Assembly: GCA_001632425.1 (NCBI GenBank)
Contig: KV425554.1
Location: 717,804-781,803, forward strand
DNA length: 64,000 bases
Source of the DNA: Neolentinus lepideus HHB14362 ss-1
Taxonomy: Eukaryota; Basidiomycota; Agaricomycetes; Gloeophyllales; Gloeophyllaceae
Reading direction: 5' to 3'
The notes beneath the pieces were generated by a model. That model was not told where the DNA came from. It searched no databases and worked only from the letters and a program-made list of their open reading frames with translations. Of this stretch, positions 12,067 through 22,138 are shown in pieces. The number at the start of each line of letters is the position of its first letter. Positions within the stretch are counted from its first letter, which is position 1. Position numbers and translations under genes: made by a program.

Positions 12067-15000
12067 CTACACTGCGACGCCCACAGGCAAGGGTGGTTGA
12101 GAACCTCCTTCTAGCTCGGCCATCTTTCCATCTTTGGCGGTGTACCTTTTCGACCGCACCTTTTTCAAAGTTGGGATCTTCCTCGTAATGCTGGGAGAAC
12201 TCTTCGTCTTCTTCAAGGTAGGCAGTTCCAGGTCGCTGAGGCTCGTGGTGGGTGTGGTAGAACGAGTAGGAGTAGAAGGCGTGTCCGGTAATACCATGTC
12301 ATACAGTACGATGTCGCCTGGCTTTACAACGTCGCCCCGGTGTGATTCCTCCTCGATGGGGGCCTCAGACGGTAGTTGTGACAAGCCGACAGACTTGGTA
12401 TTCGATGGGTGTTCTTCCGCCAGAGTGGCTTCCGAGACACTGTGCTCCATAAGCGACATTTCTGAGGGCCGGCGCCCGGTGCCGACGAGGGTTGCCTCGG
12501 AAGGTCGCTGACCATAACCGCTCGCTGGATACACCGATTGCCTACGTCCAGGTGCGTCAAGAAGGTCTGCAGTCACAGGCAGCTCTGCCAATTCATTAGG
12601 GTTGAGAGCATACTGAGCCTCGAAGGGATTGGGAATCTCGAAGGGATTGGGAGTTTCAGCGGTGGAAACGTGGACGGCGGGGATGATGGAGTCATGGACC
12701 TCGCGTGTGGAAGGAACTGCACTATCCGTGGTAGAAACAACCGTGCTCGTCGATTGAGTTGCGGCCTTCTCGACGTCAACAGCAGCACTACGGCGAGTAC
12801 GCTTCCACTTCCTGAAAACGTTGGTCGATTGGGTTGCATCCTTCTCGACGTCGACAGCGGCACTACGGCGAGTACGCCTCCACTTCCTGAAAACGTAGAA
12901 ATAGTACTTCGCCTCTCCGGTGATAACGTCGTGGTAGAGGTGTAGAGTCGGGAGCAACCCAATGGCGCCCAAGGCGTAGAATATTGGATTATGGAGGTAC
13001 GACACCATGAGAAATCCTAGACCAAAGGACACGGCGAAGTACCACACGACCAAACTGGTGGCAGAAGTGAGCTTCTTGGAGTAATACATATAACAATGTG
13101 ATACCCACTGTCCGATGTGAGTCGTACGCGAATAGAAACTTTCAGGCCGAGCAAACTCTGATTTCGAACGCGCGGAAGTACCCCAGGTGGTGATCCCGAC
13201 AGTGAAGCAAGCGAACAACTTGGACGGTAGAAGACCAAAGAAATACTATGAAGTATGTCGGTCACACACTCGCAAGATATTGACGGTATGCTTACCATGA
13301 AGCCGTAAATACCGAAGAGGAAATGCATAGGGTCGCGCATGCACACAACACCATAGACGGATTTAATAAGAGCGACACCGAACATGGTCGAGAGCCAGAT
13401 CACAGGACGCGTCCAGTACGAGGGCCGGTAAAACATCTGGATCACTGTGGCCGTCAGAATCATGGGATACAAAAATTGCTTCGTCATCTCGACGGTCAAC
13501 CACTTCGCAAGCGTCAATAAACGTATGAGAGGTGAGACATGGAGATACATACAGCATCGTGGTAAGCGAAGCTCTTTGGGAACCAAAACGCTTCACGGAA
13601 GAAACTTTTGGACCACCGAGTCTGTTGCTTGACCCACCGCACGTAGCCGGCCGGAGTGTCACTGTCGCACATCGCCAGATGTCTGGGGAGACGGATTAGA
13701 GGCAACGGGGAACAGTTCGACGAAGCACTTACGAGTAACCGGTCTTATGGCCTAGAGATAAAATACGGTTGCTCAAATGACGATCATCACCGAAGGTCGT
13801 CTCCTTCCCGAGGAAGGACTGAAGAATCCAGGGGCCTAAGACGCTCATGAGGTCGGCAGTCCTATACAAGCCCAAGGGTCCCGACAGGCAGCCAACACAT
13901 CCGAAGGCGCTCTGGCAAGCCCGCTCGACGTTGAATGCAAACCAGTACCGGAGGGAAGACATCAAGGCGAGGAAGGAGTCCTTTTTGTTCCAGATACGCA
14001 CGTCGCCGGTGACACCGGCCATCTTGGGGCTGCTCATCAAAAGGCACATGAGGTTAGTGACGGCATCGGGATGGACGTAGGTATCGCTATCGGTGGTAAG
14101 CATGGCGTCCCTGGTCCCGAGGGCGTACGCGCCGACCATAAAGGAGGTGAACATCGCATGGCGTTTGTGACCGTGGGGCCTATCGAGAGCGCATTAGAAA
14201 CGTACACAGAGCGAACTGGCACGGTGCTACTCACTGTGAGAAGCAAATAGCCTTGTAGTCGGACCAACGTTCCAAGGTCGAGCGTGTATACAAGTAGTCC
14301 AAGACATGGTTCCATGAGGCCTCGTGCGCGACCTCTTGGCCCGGTCTCGGGTCTTGAGTGAACCACATCTTAACGTACTGCCAGCGGGTAGGTGCAGGGT
14401 AGTTGAGAATCTTCAGGGTTTCCCAATACTTCTCCTTATACATGACGGAGAGCAGCACAGGTAAGTGTACAATGAGGCGTTGGTCCTCAGGGAAGGCCTT
14501 GCCGAAGGCATTAGCCATGTCCAAGTCGGGGCCATCATTACCGTCCACAACACCGATAATGTGCTTGATAGGAAATTCTTGCGCCTGTAGACTCTTCAAG
14601 CACTGCCAACAACGTAAACGAGTTGTCAAGGAGGGCATCTCTAAAAAACTTACGGCAATCCAAGCTTCTTCGTCCTCTCGATAACCGACAACCGCGATGC
14701 TAACTTCGGGTAACTTGATTGCCTCGCCTTCAGGGACTTCCTTTCCAGCCGCCTTGTCTTTGAGCTGCTGAACACCCTTTGTCATGTCAGACTCGTTCGT
14801 GAGCCTCACGACTCTGCGGCGGTTGAAGGTGGCAGCAATAGTCTGAATGATGAAATCTATGACAAAGTTTAGATGATAGAGAATAATGTGCGACGCAACA
14901 TACCGATGACAAGAAGTAATCCGTACATGCCGAAAGAGAAGCGACCGAAGTGAACAATTTTCAGTTTCAAACCATAACCGACCAGAAGCGAGATGACGAT

Positions 15001-16049
15001 CGAAAATGAGAGAACGATCTTTATTGTCGCCCTGGCCTTGTGGATAACAGGCTTCGGTCGCTCAATGACGTTGAATGGAGGAGCGGACCAAGGGTGAGAA
15101 ACCTGCGGGACTGAAGTAGTCGTCTCTTCTGGCACAGGCTCGACCACCGGAATAGCGGGGTCAACAACCTCGAAGGCTGGCGGCACATACGGTGGCTCTT
15201 CATCATCAGTCAGCTCTTCAATAGTCTCCTGGGACGTGGTCGCCTCGCTGACGTCGCGCGGGACAACTTCGATCTCGGTGTGCGCCTTAGCGTAGTCGTT
15301 GGGCAAGGCCGGCTCGACATCGCTTACATCCTCCTCTTCAATCGTGTGCGGTATTACGGATGCTTTGCGAGGCACAGCGTCCTCCTCCTTCTCAGACACT
15401 GACGAGACAGAAGGGCGCTTGCCAGGCTTCTCGTAGACATAGTCCTTGTCATATACCGTGGGCGCCTCGCTCGTAACCGAAGCAACTGACCCAAACCGGT
15501 CTCGAGGTTGATAGATGGACGACTTCTGTAAGAAGTCCTTCTTCGGAATCGCGTTAATTTCGATTAGGGTGCCGGTATCGCTGAGCGTCGAGTCAGCCGA
15601 CGCAAAGCGTTCGCGACCACGCCCCCGCTCCTCGGCGTCGGACTCAGTGGACATGTCAGATGCTACAGAGGATTGACGGGAACGGGGCATCGACAGTCGC
15701 TTCTGCAATGCGCCGGGATCCAACGAAAAGTTGGGAGTCGTATACTTGTCGTCATTAGCAATCTTCGACCGCTGCGAAAATAATATTAGCCTCATAACGA
15801 GGAGGCCATATAGTGCTAAAACTTTACCTTGGGTCTCACGTTCAGCTTAAATAAAGATTTGCGCAGTTGGGATCCATCGAGAGCAAAATTCTTCATCATA
15901 CGAGTGCGCTCATCGGATGGTGTGCCGGGCGTCGACCCTGGTGTGCCAGGAGAGTGCGCATATCCAGAGCGTCGGCTGAGAGAAAAGTAAGAAGGCTGAG
16001 GTTCTGGCGTGAGGGGGATGTTGTCAAGAGGCGAAATAAATTCAGTCAT
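12067..16049 (-). CDS. GT2 polysaccharide synthase, hyaluronan-synthase-like
   Basis: Membrane processive glycosyltransferase. The start is ATG 16049 (MTEFISPLDNIPLTPEPQP) and the N-terminal region is long, disordered and rich in Ser and acidic residues. Two membrane segments follow (IKIVLSFSIVISLLVGYGL and FGMYGLLLVI). The catalytic region carries SIAVVGYREDEEAW, IIGVVDGNDGPD, the DxD-like TTDSDTYVHPDAV (about 14090), GDDRHLSNRILSLG (about 13785) and QQTRWSKSFFREAFWF (about 13590). These match the DSDT, GDDR and QxxRW order of class I hyaluronan synthases and fungal Cps1-type enzymes. C-terminal membrane helices include MFYRPSYWTRPVIWLSTMF and a LLPSKLFACFTVGITTWGTS block that resembles the pore-forming end of vertebrate HAS. 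A cytosolic tail with a 25-residue tandem repeat ends at 12067. The product could be hyaluronan, chitin oligomers or another polymer; sequence alone does not decide. Confidence 0.85.
12748..12894 (-). repeat. 75-base coding tandem duplication in the GT2 tail
   Basis: Two adjacent copies encode VFRKWRRTRRSAAVDVEK and VFRKWKRTRRSAAVDVEK, each followed by xATQST, with a 75-base period. The copies differ at only a few bases. The frame is kept, giving two basic RTRR clusters next to the last membrane helix. Confidence 0.9.
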
Positions 16050-16368
16050 AGTAAGAGAAGTTGTAGCAAGTGTCGAAAAGTGTTGTGGTTCGTTGTAGAG
16101 TTATGAAAAAGCGTTGGAAGCACGTTACGCAGCGTTCTTATACACCTTCTGCTCTTGTGGATGTTTCGGATGCAATTGTTCGCCTACCGCACATGCGACG
16201 CCATCATCGAAGCCTATACGGCAAAAAAAAAAGCGGGAGGAAGTCATCGAGTGGCGCCGTACTCTGCTGCTTTACCTATTACGGTCCAACCAGGGCGTGC
16301 CTGTGGACGGTGCCGAGCCGGCGTAATGGGAGACGAGAGCAGGGCGGATATAGCGGAAGCAAACTAAC

Positions 16369-16421
16369 GGAAGCGGTAAATGTGATTTGGTTTGTCAAAC
16401 AAAATCGCATTTACCATTTCC
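16369..16421. repeat. Imperfect inverted repeat 1
   Basis: Arms of about 24 bases around GGTAAATGTGATTT and AAATCGCATTTACC, with four mismatches and a loop of about 5 bases. Confidence 0.75.
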
Positions 16422-16476
16422 ACTACATCCGACCCGTGGTCGTAGGCGCATTCAACAGTCAAGTATGCGGCTGTCT

Positions 16477-16531
16477 GGCGCAATATTGACGGAGTGGATA
16501 TCAATTCAATCCACTCGGTCAATATTGCGCC
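16477..16531. repeat. Inverted repeat 2
   Basis: 23-base arms (GGCGCAATATTGAC then GGAGTGGAT on the left) with one mismatch around a 9-base loop (ATCAATTCA). Confidence 0.92.
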
Positions 16532-16552
16532 AAAGCCGTAACCAGGCAAAAC

Positions 16553-16599
16553 TAGAATATTCGGACTGCGTGACGGGATCACGCAGTCCGAATATTCTA
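16553..16599. repeat. Perfect inverted repeat 3
   Basis: 21-base perfect arms starting TAGAATATTCGGACTGCG around a 5-base loop (CGGGA). It would form a very stable hairpin or cruciform. Confidence 0.95.
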
Positions 16600-17454
16600 A
16601 TTCCGGCGGTCCGAGAGGCGGAGGTTTACAATGTCACCTGCACCCAACATACGTTCGATGAGCAGCCATCAGAGGGCGTTATGATTCGTCACTCACCTTG
16701 AGGGGGAGGTAGCGCGACGTAACACCCGTGGCTCGATCCGCGGGAGTTGGTTGTTGATCGGACAGAATCAATCGACTACGTAGCAAGCTTGAGCCATATT
16801 CAAGTCTAGACCAATGTTCGATTGGATTCGAGAGGTCATTAATGAAGCTGTGACGTCCCAGGTCGCGTTCAGGTTCCAAAATCGCAGGGCCACTAGATAT
16901 CTGCGGCGAACACGTACGAGAAAACAAGTGATTCTAGCCCCTGACAAGACCGTTTCATACAGTGCATCTGCGTCTTAGAAAGCAAACAGGAAAGCACTGG
17001 AGCCACTGACAAAGTATAGGCAGATAATTGTAGACCATGAGCGGCTTTTTTGTGATACGCCATAAAATCCTTGTTGGCGAATAGATGGAGCGCAGCAGAC
17101 AAGAGGAACTACAGCTGGTCTTGAAAGGATATCATCTCGAATAAGTGTAAAAATCGTTGGATTCCCCTGGCCCGCCGCGCATATAAACATCAGAATAGCA
17201 CAGTGTGAGTATCAGGGTTAGAGACTGAGGAGGTCCAGTGCACACGCGTCGCGGTCGCGGTCGGGTCAGCGATTAACCACTGTCGGACGCGACTTGCCGC
17301 CACACGAGCCACATGAAAGCCAAAGATAACTCTGAGCACGTTCTTTCACAGGGCCGTGGCGGCGCCAACACGCACTCAATCACTCTGCGAACGTGTGGGA
17401 CTCGTACGTTCCGACTACTATGCGAAGCGGCCGGGCCTGAACGACGTCGCTGCC

Positions 17455-19221
17455 ATGACCACGGGCTCTCTGCGACCCCGGTACGAAAATGACGCACTCA
17501 ATTTAAAGGGACGAAGCTCGGGACACTGGCAGACTTGGTCCACTCTTTCCATGAGCCTCTTCGCGTTCCTTTTGACGGTGCAGCTCGTCCTCTCCTCTCG
17601 CGCTTGGGCATACGACCACCAGCCGTTCGTAAGGGAGGCGAGGCAGTATGTCGTGCAGTCGCTGGAGCTGCCGCAGAGCTACCGCTTGTGGGCGCAGTAC
17701 TCGCCGTGGTATCCGGTGGAGGAGTACGTGCCGCCTCCGGAGGGGTGTGTGGTGACGCAGGTGAGCAAAGGATACCCTCGGTAGGATTGATGTAGATGAG
17801 CTAACTAACATAGCTAGGCTAATATCGTAGGCATATATGGATCAATCCTGCGTGCAGTTATTTGAGCTGGATATTGTTATTAGCTGCAAAGACACGGTGC
17901 CCGATTCCCGACTTCGGGTGCCGCCAAGCGCATCGTCTCTGCGCTCGTAAAGCTTCAGTCGGCGCGGACGTACACTGATCCGAGTCTTGATTTCTTGAAG
18001 ACGTTTAACTATGATCTGGGCACGGACGATTTGGTTGCGTTTGGTGCTGCACAGTAAGCTGCGACCTTCGACATTTCAGCATTAAAATTCAAATAGCATA
18101 TATTAGGTCGTTTGAGGCTGGGACGACTTCGTACGAACGATACGCTGCGCTTGTGAGTGAGAGTGGTCTTCCGTTCGTACGGGCCTCAAGTTCGACGCGT
18201 GTCGTGATGTCCGCAAAAAATTGGACAGCAGGTATTTGACTCCCTCTCCATTATAATAGCTAAAAACCTGAGAATTCTCATATTGCAGGTTTTGCGAAAG
18301 CCAGTGGTAATGTATATACCCCAAAGTTGTCTCTCATTTTGGATGAATCGGTTTGTTGCATGCTCTTCGCTGTCCTTCTCAGCCTCCTGAACTACAGAGA
18401 AACAGCTGAACGATACCCTAGACGACGCTATGTGCTCGAACGCCGGTAGTAGTGATGCGCAGACCAATGAATGGCTATCCATCTTTGCTGCGAACATTAC
18501 GGCTCGTCTGAACGCCGCCGCGCCCGGTGCCAACTTGACGGACGTCGATACGTACAACCTCATGTCGCTCTGCCCCTTCGAGACTGTCGCGAAGGAGCGA
18601 GTCAGCCAGTTCTGTGGTCTGTTCTCGGACCAGGAGTTCGCTGGGTTCGAGTACTCGGGCGATTTGGATAAGTATTATGGCACGGGGTAAGCGTCTTCCC
18701 GTTCAGGACGGCGGTGCACTGTTGATTCGACTGGTAGGTACGGTCAAGAACTCGGACCTGTGCAAGGCGTCGGCTACATCAACGAGCTCCTCGCGCGGCT
18801 CACCGGCCAGCCTGTGCAAGACCACACCCAAACGAACTCTACTCTCGACTCGGACCCGACCACCTTCCCGTTGAACCGTACGATCTACGCAGACTTTTCG
18901 CACGACAACGAGATGATACCGATATACTCTGCGATGGGGCTCTTCAAGCAGCCTGCGCCACTGGATCCGGCCAACCCGGATCCGAACAGGACGTGGTTCG
19001 CGACGAGGCTGGTGCCGTTCTCTGCGAGGATGGTCACGGAGAAGGTCGAGTGTGGCGGGAGGGGGGCCGAGTATGTGCGGGTGCTGGTGAATGATGAGGT
19101 ACAGCCGCTGGAGTTTTGTGGAGGTGACGGGAGCGGGTTGTGTGGACTTGACGCGTTTGTCGAGAGTCAGGCGTATGCGCGGAGTGATGGAGCTGGTGAC
19201 TGGGACAAGTGTTTTGACTGA
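17455..19221 (+). CDS. Phytase (histidine acid phosphatase), membrane-anchored
   Basis: Releases phosphate from phytate (myo-inositol hexakisphosphate). The first in-frame ATG is 17455 (MTTGSLRPRYENDALNLKG). A hydrophobic stretch (LSMSLFAFLLTVQLVLSS) after a charged N-terminus suggests a signal anchor or uncleaved leader, so the enzyme would face the outside. Splicing joins VVTQ to ANI and then to LQRHGARFPTSG near 17890, the catalytic RHGxRxP motif. Further family blocks: SLDFLKTFNYDLGTDDL, STRVVMSAKNWTAGF, TVAKERVSQFCGLFSDQEF, YGTGYGQELGPVQGVGYIN. The proton-donor HD motif is in YADFSHDNEMIPIYSAMG near 18895. The C-terminal Cys-rich part (VECGGRGAEY, CGGDGSGLCGLDAFVES) fits the disulfides of fungal phytases. 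Stop at 19221. It resembles basidiomycete 6-phytases, but regiospecificity is inferred. Confidence 0.88.
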
Positions 19222-19851
19222 TAAGGGAGTTACATTTCTTGTGCTTGACAGTCGGATTAATCGGATTAATATATCGTCGTGGTAGAGTGTATAACCAGAA
19301 TAAGGCACGTGATACCTCTCGAGCCACAGACGCGTCTTATCAGCAGCGTCGTCATTTATCAGCTAGGGTCTTGATATGGCAAAGTAACTGCCTATTATGG
19401 AAGGTGCCCCTCTGTGTTGTGATGACGCAAATAGATGCCATCCTCAGCCCTTCACAAACCTTTCACATCTGAGCGATATAAGAACAGCGACTCTCGAGAG
19501 TAGTATCTCACTTTCTTTTCTTCCCCGTCCATCGCTGTGCCATTACCGATGGCCCAAAGAGCCGAGACTGGTTTTATTTCTCTCAGTACTTGAAGACTGC
19601 GGTCGACGATCTTGAAGCGAGTGATAGGTCAGTCTGGTCTGGTAGAATGTGGCGTTCAGCCAGGGGGCTCTGGAGGAGTCGATCAAGGCACAAGACCCGC
19701 TGCCTGCACCGCATAGATAAGGCCGTCTTATCTTCACTGACATTCTCGGAGAATTTTTTTAACTCATTGACGGGGTGTTCGCTATATAAATGGCGGCGGC
19801 GCTATGCGCAAAGACTAGCAGAGCAAATCCATCCGCGTCGTCTTGGCCAGG
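19222..19851. other. Intergenic, permease promoter
   Basis: Separates phytase and permease on the same strand. It contains the TATA-like box listed next. No gene seen. Confidence 0.5.
19783..19790 (+). promoter_or_regulatory. TATA box of the purine permease gene
   Basis: TATATAAA lies 62 bases before the permease ATG at 19852. The spacing suits a fungal TATA box with a short 5' leader. Confidence 0.55.
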
Positions 19852-21929
19852 ATGTCGTCCATCTCAACCAAGGAGCAGCCGGAGCCGACGCCATCGCCCT
19901 CGCCCCGCGCACAGGTTCCGCCGCCGACATCATCCAAGCTGAAGAGTCGTGCGACACAGTGGGCGCAGAAGATCACCACGAAACATGGCTGGGTTGGCGA
20001 CTATGACTATGGCTGGCTCTGTATGCCTACTTTGCCCTTTGCGTACGGGTCGGCGGCGGCAAGGAAAACGAGGAGGACGTCACCGCCGTTCTACGCGTTG
20101 AATCAGGAGCTGCCGTTAGTTTTGGCCATGGCGACGGGGTTGCAGCATGCTCTGGCGATGCTGGCGGGGTTAATTACGCCCCCGATCATCTTTGCTAGTG
20201 CGTTGAATCTCGACTCTGCGACGAGTGCGTACATGATCTCGTCGAGTTTGATCGGATGCGGTCAGTACATTCATTGATCCGAGGTCAAGACGTGTAGCTA
20301 ACGGCGAAGAAATAGGTATCCTGAGTCTGGTGCAGATGTCCAGGTTGCGAATATGGAAAAATTACTATCTCGGAACTGGTCTGATCACTGTCGTTGGGAC
20401 GAGTTTCTCCACCCTCAGTACAGCAAATGCCGTGAGTGGGACGATGATCACAATTTCGTACCCTGCGATTTACCATGTTTTGTCATACAGATCTTTAATG
20501 CCATGTACGCCGATGGGACATGTCCGTCCACAACAGCCGCTGATGGCACGGTGACCCGCGGAGCCTGCCCCGACGCTTATGGCTACCTCCTCGGCACCTC
20601 TCTCATCTGCGCCTTCCTCGAAATTTTCATGTCCTTCGTCCCACCCCGAGTCCTCCAGCGCATCTTCCCGCCCATTGTGACCGGCACGGTCATCCTCATG
20701 ATCGGCGCCTCCCTCGTCGGCTCGTCAGGCATCCCCGACTGGGGCGGTGGCTCGAACGACTGCGCGTCGCGCCCAGCTTCTGGGTTCTTCCAGCTCTGCC
20801 CTGATATTACTGCGCCGCGCCCGCTGCCGTGGGGAAGTCCCGAGTTTATTGGCCTTGGGTTTTTGAGCTTTATGGCGATTATGCTGACCGAGCTGTTCGG
20901 GAGCCCTTTCTTGAAAAATATCTCGATCATAGTGGGATTGGCGGTCGGGTGTATTGTGGCGGGTGGTGCAGGCTATATTGATGGGAGCTCGATAAAGACG
21001 GCACCGGCGATTACGTTCTTGTGGGTCAAGACATTCAAGATCAGGGTGTACGCGCCTGCTATTCTACCCATGTTGGCAGTGTACGGTACGTATCTAAACC
21101 AATTTTGTCTGCTGTTTCTCACTAATAGTCCGCTCTAGTCTCGCTTGCGATGGAAGCCATTGGCGACATCACCGCCTCGGCTGAAGTCTCACGTGTAGCT
21201 GTTGATGGCGAGGAGTTCGACACGCGCATCCAAGGAGGCGTACTCTCCGACGGCATCGGAGGTTTTATCTCCGCGCTCTTCACTGTCACGCCACTCTCTA
21301 TCTTTGCACAGAATAACGGAGTCATTGCTATCACCCGCTGCGCGAACCGTACGGCAGGGAGGTGGTGCTGTTTCTTCTTGATTTTGTTTGGTGTGCTTGG
21401 CAAAATTTCGGGGGTGTTCTTGGCTAGTATGTGTCCTTTGCCTTTTTACCGCGTTTGGTGGGTGAGCTGACATTGCTGCATAGTTCCGAACCCGGTGCTA
21501 GGAGGTGTTACGACATTCTTGTTCGCTACCGTCGCCGTATCTGGTGTTCGCGTGCTCTCGTACAATCGGTTCACCCGCCGAGATCGGTTCGTTCTGGCTG
21601 CGGCACTATCGTTTGGTATTGGGGATCTCCTTGTCCCTACGATTTTCACGCACCTGTTCGATGGAGTGAACCATCCGAACAAGGGCTTGCAGGGTCTCTT
21701 TAACTCCATCACGATCATTCTGAGTACCCCATGTAAGTCCCCCACAGGTGCAATCGTCTGTGCGGTAGCTGATTGCGGACGGCTTTCTCTAGTCTTGATT
21801 TCGGGAATTGTAGCAGTTATACTCAATCAGATCCTACCACAAGAAGACTCGTTCGATCCAGAAGAGGAAGACGAGGTGCATACCGAGACTATCGACGTGG
21901 AGGCTCAAGGGGAGAAGGAAAAGCAGTAA
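19852..21929 (+). CDS. Purine/xanthine-uric acid permease (NAT/NCS2 family)
   Basis: Proton-coupled nucleobase importer of the plasma membrane, similar to UapA/UapC. I chose ATG 19852 (MSSISTKEQPEPTPSPSPR). The N-terminus has KHGWVGDYDYGWLCMPTLPF and TM1 carries the QH motif (ATGLQHALAMLAGLITPP). Later blocks are LVQMSRLRIWKNYYLGTGL, SVSFVPPRVLQRIFPPIVTG-like (MSFVPPRVLQRIFPPIVTG) and MAIMLTELFGSPFLKN. The loop SLAMEAIGDITASAEVS precedes the NAT signature QNNGVIAITRCANRTAG near 21308, which fits [QEP]NxGxxxxT[RKG]. The end is NPVLGGVTTFLFATVAVSG and an acidic C-terminal tail (EEEDEVHTETIDVEAQG). There are six or more introns of normal size. The block order and signature support an intact transporter. 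Likely substrates are xanthine and uric acid; this is family inference. Confidence 0.9.
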
Positions 21930-22138
21930 TAATGATTATTTATGTTTGACGGATGGATCGTAATGCATGATATAATGGAATAATTGTAATACTATCTGGG
22001 ATTCCTGCGAAATGTGTTCATGAATGAGAGTGGTCGTATGCATAGGGATACAGGTAAGGTGTCATAAATAGTCGTGTGTAAGAAAGACCCGTTTCAAAAT
22101 CGTACAAAAGCCTCTCATAGCTACAGCTGCTAGGCCTA

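Larger units (their letters stand above)
16050..17454. other. Intergenic divergent promoter region with inverted repeats
   Basis: Region between the starts of the minus-strand GT2 gene and the plus-strand phytase. Its middle holds three inverted repeats, listed separately, and an A-run near 16208. No coding region supported. Confidence 0.5.
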
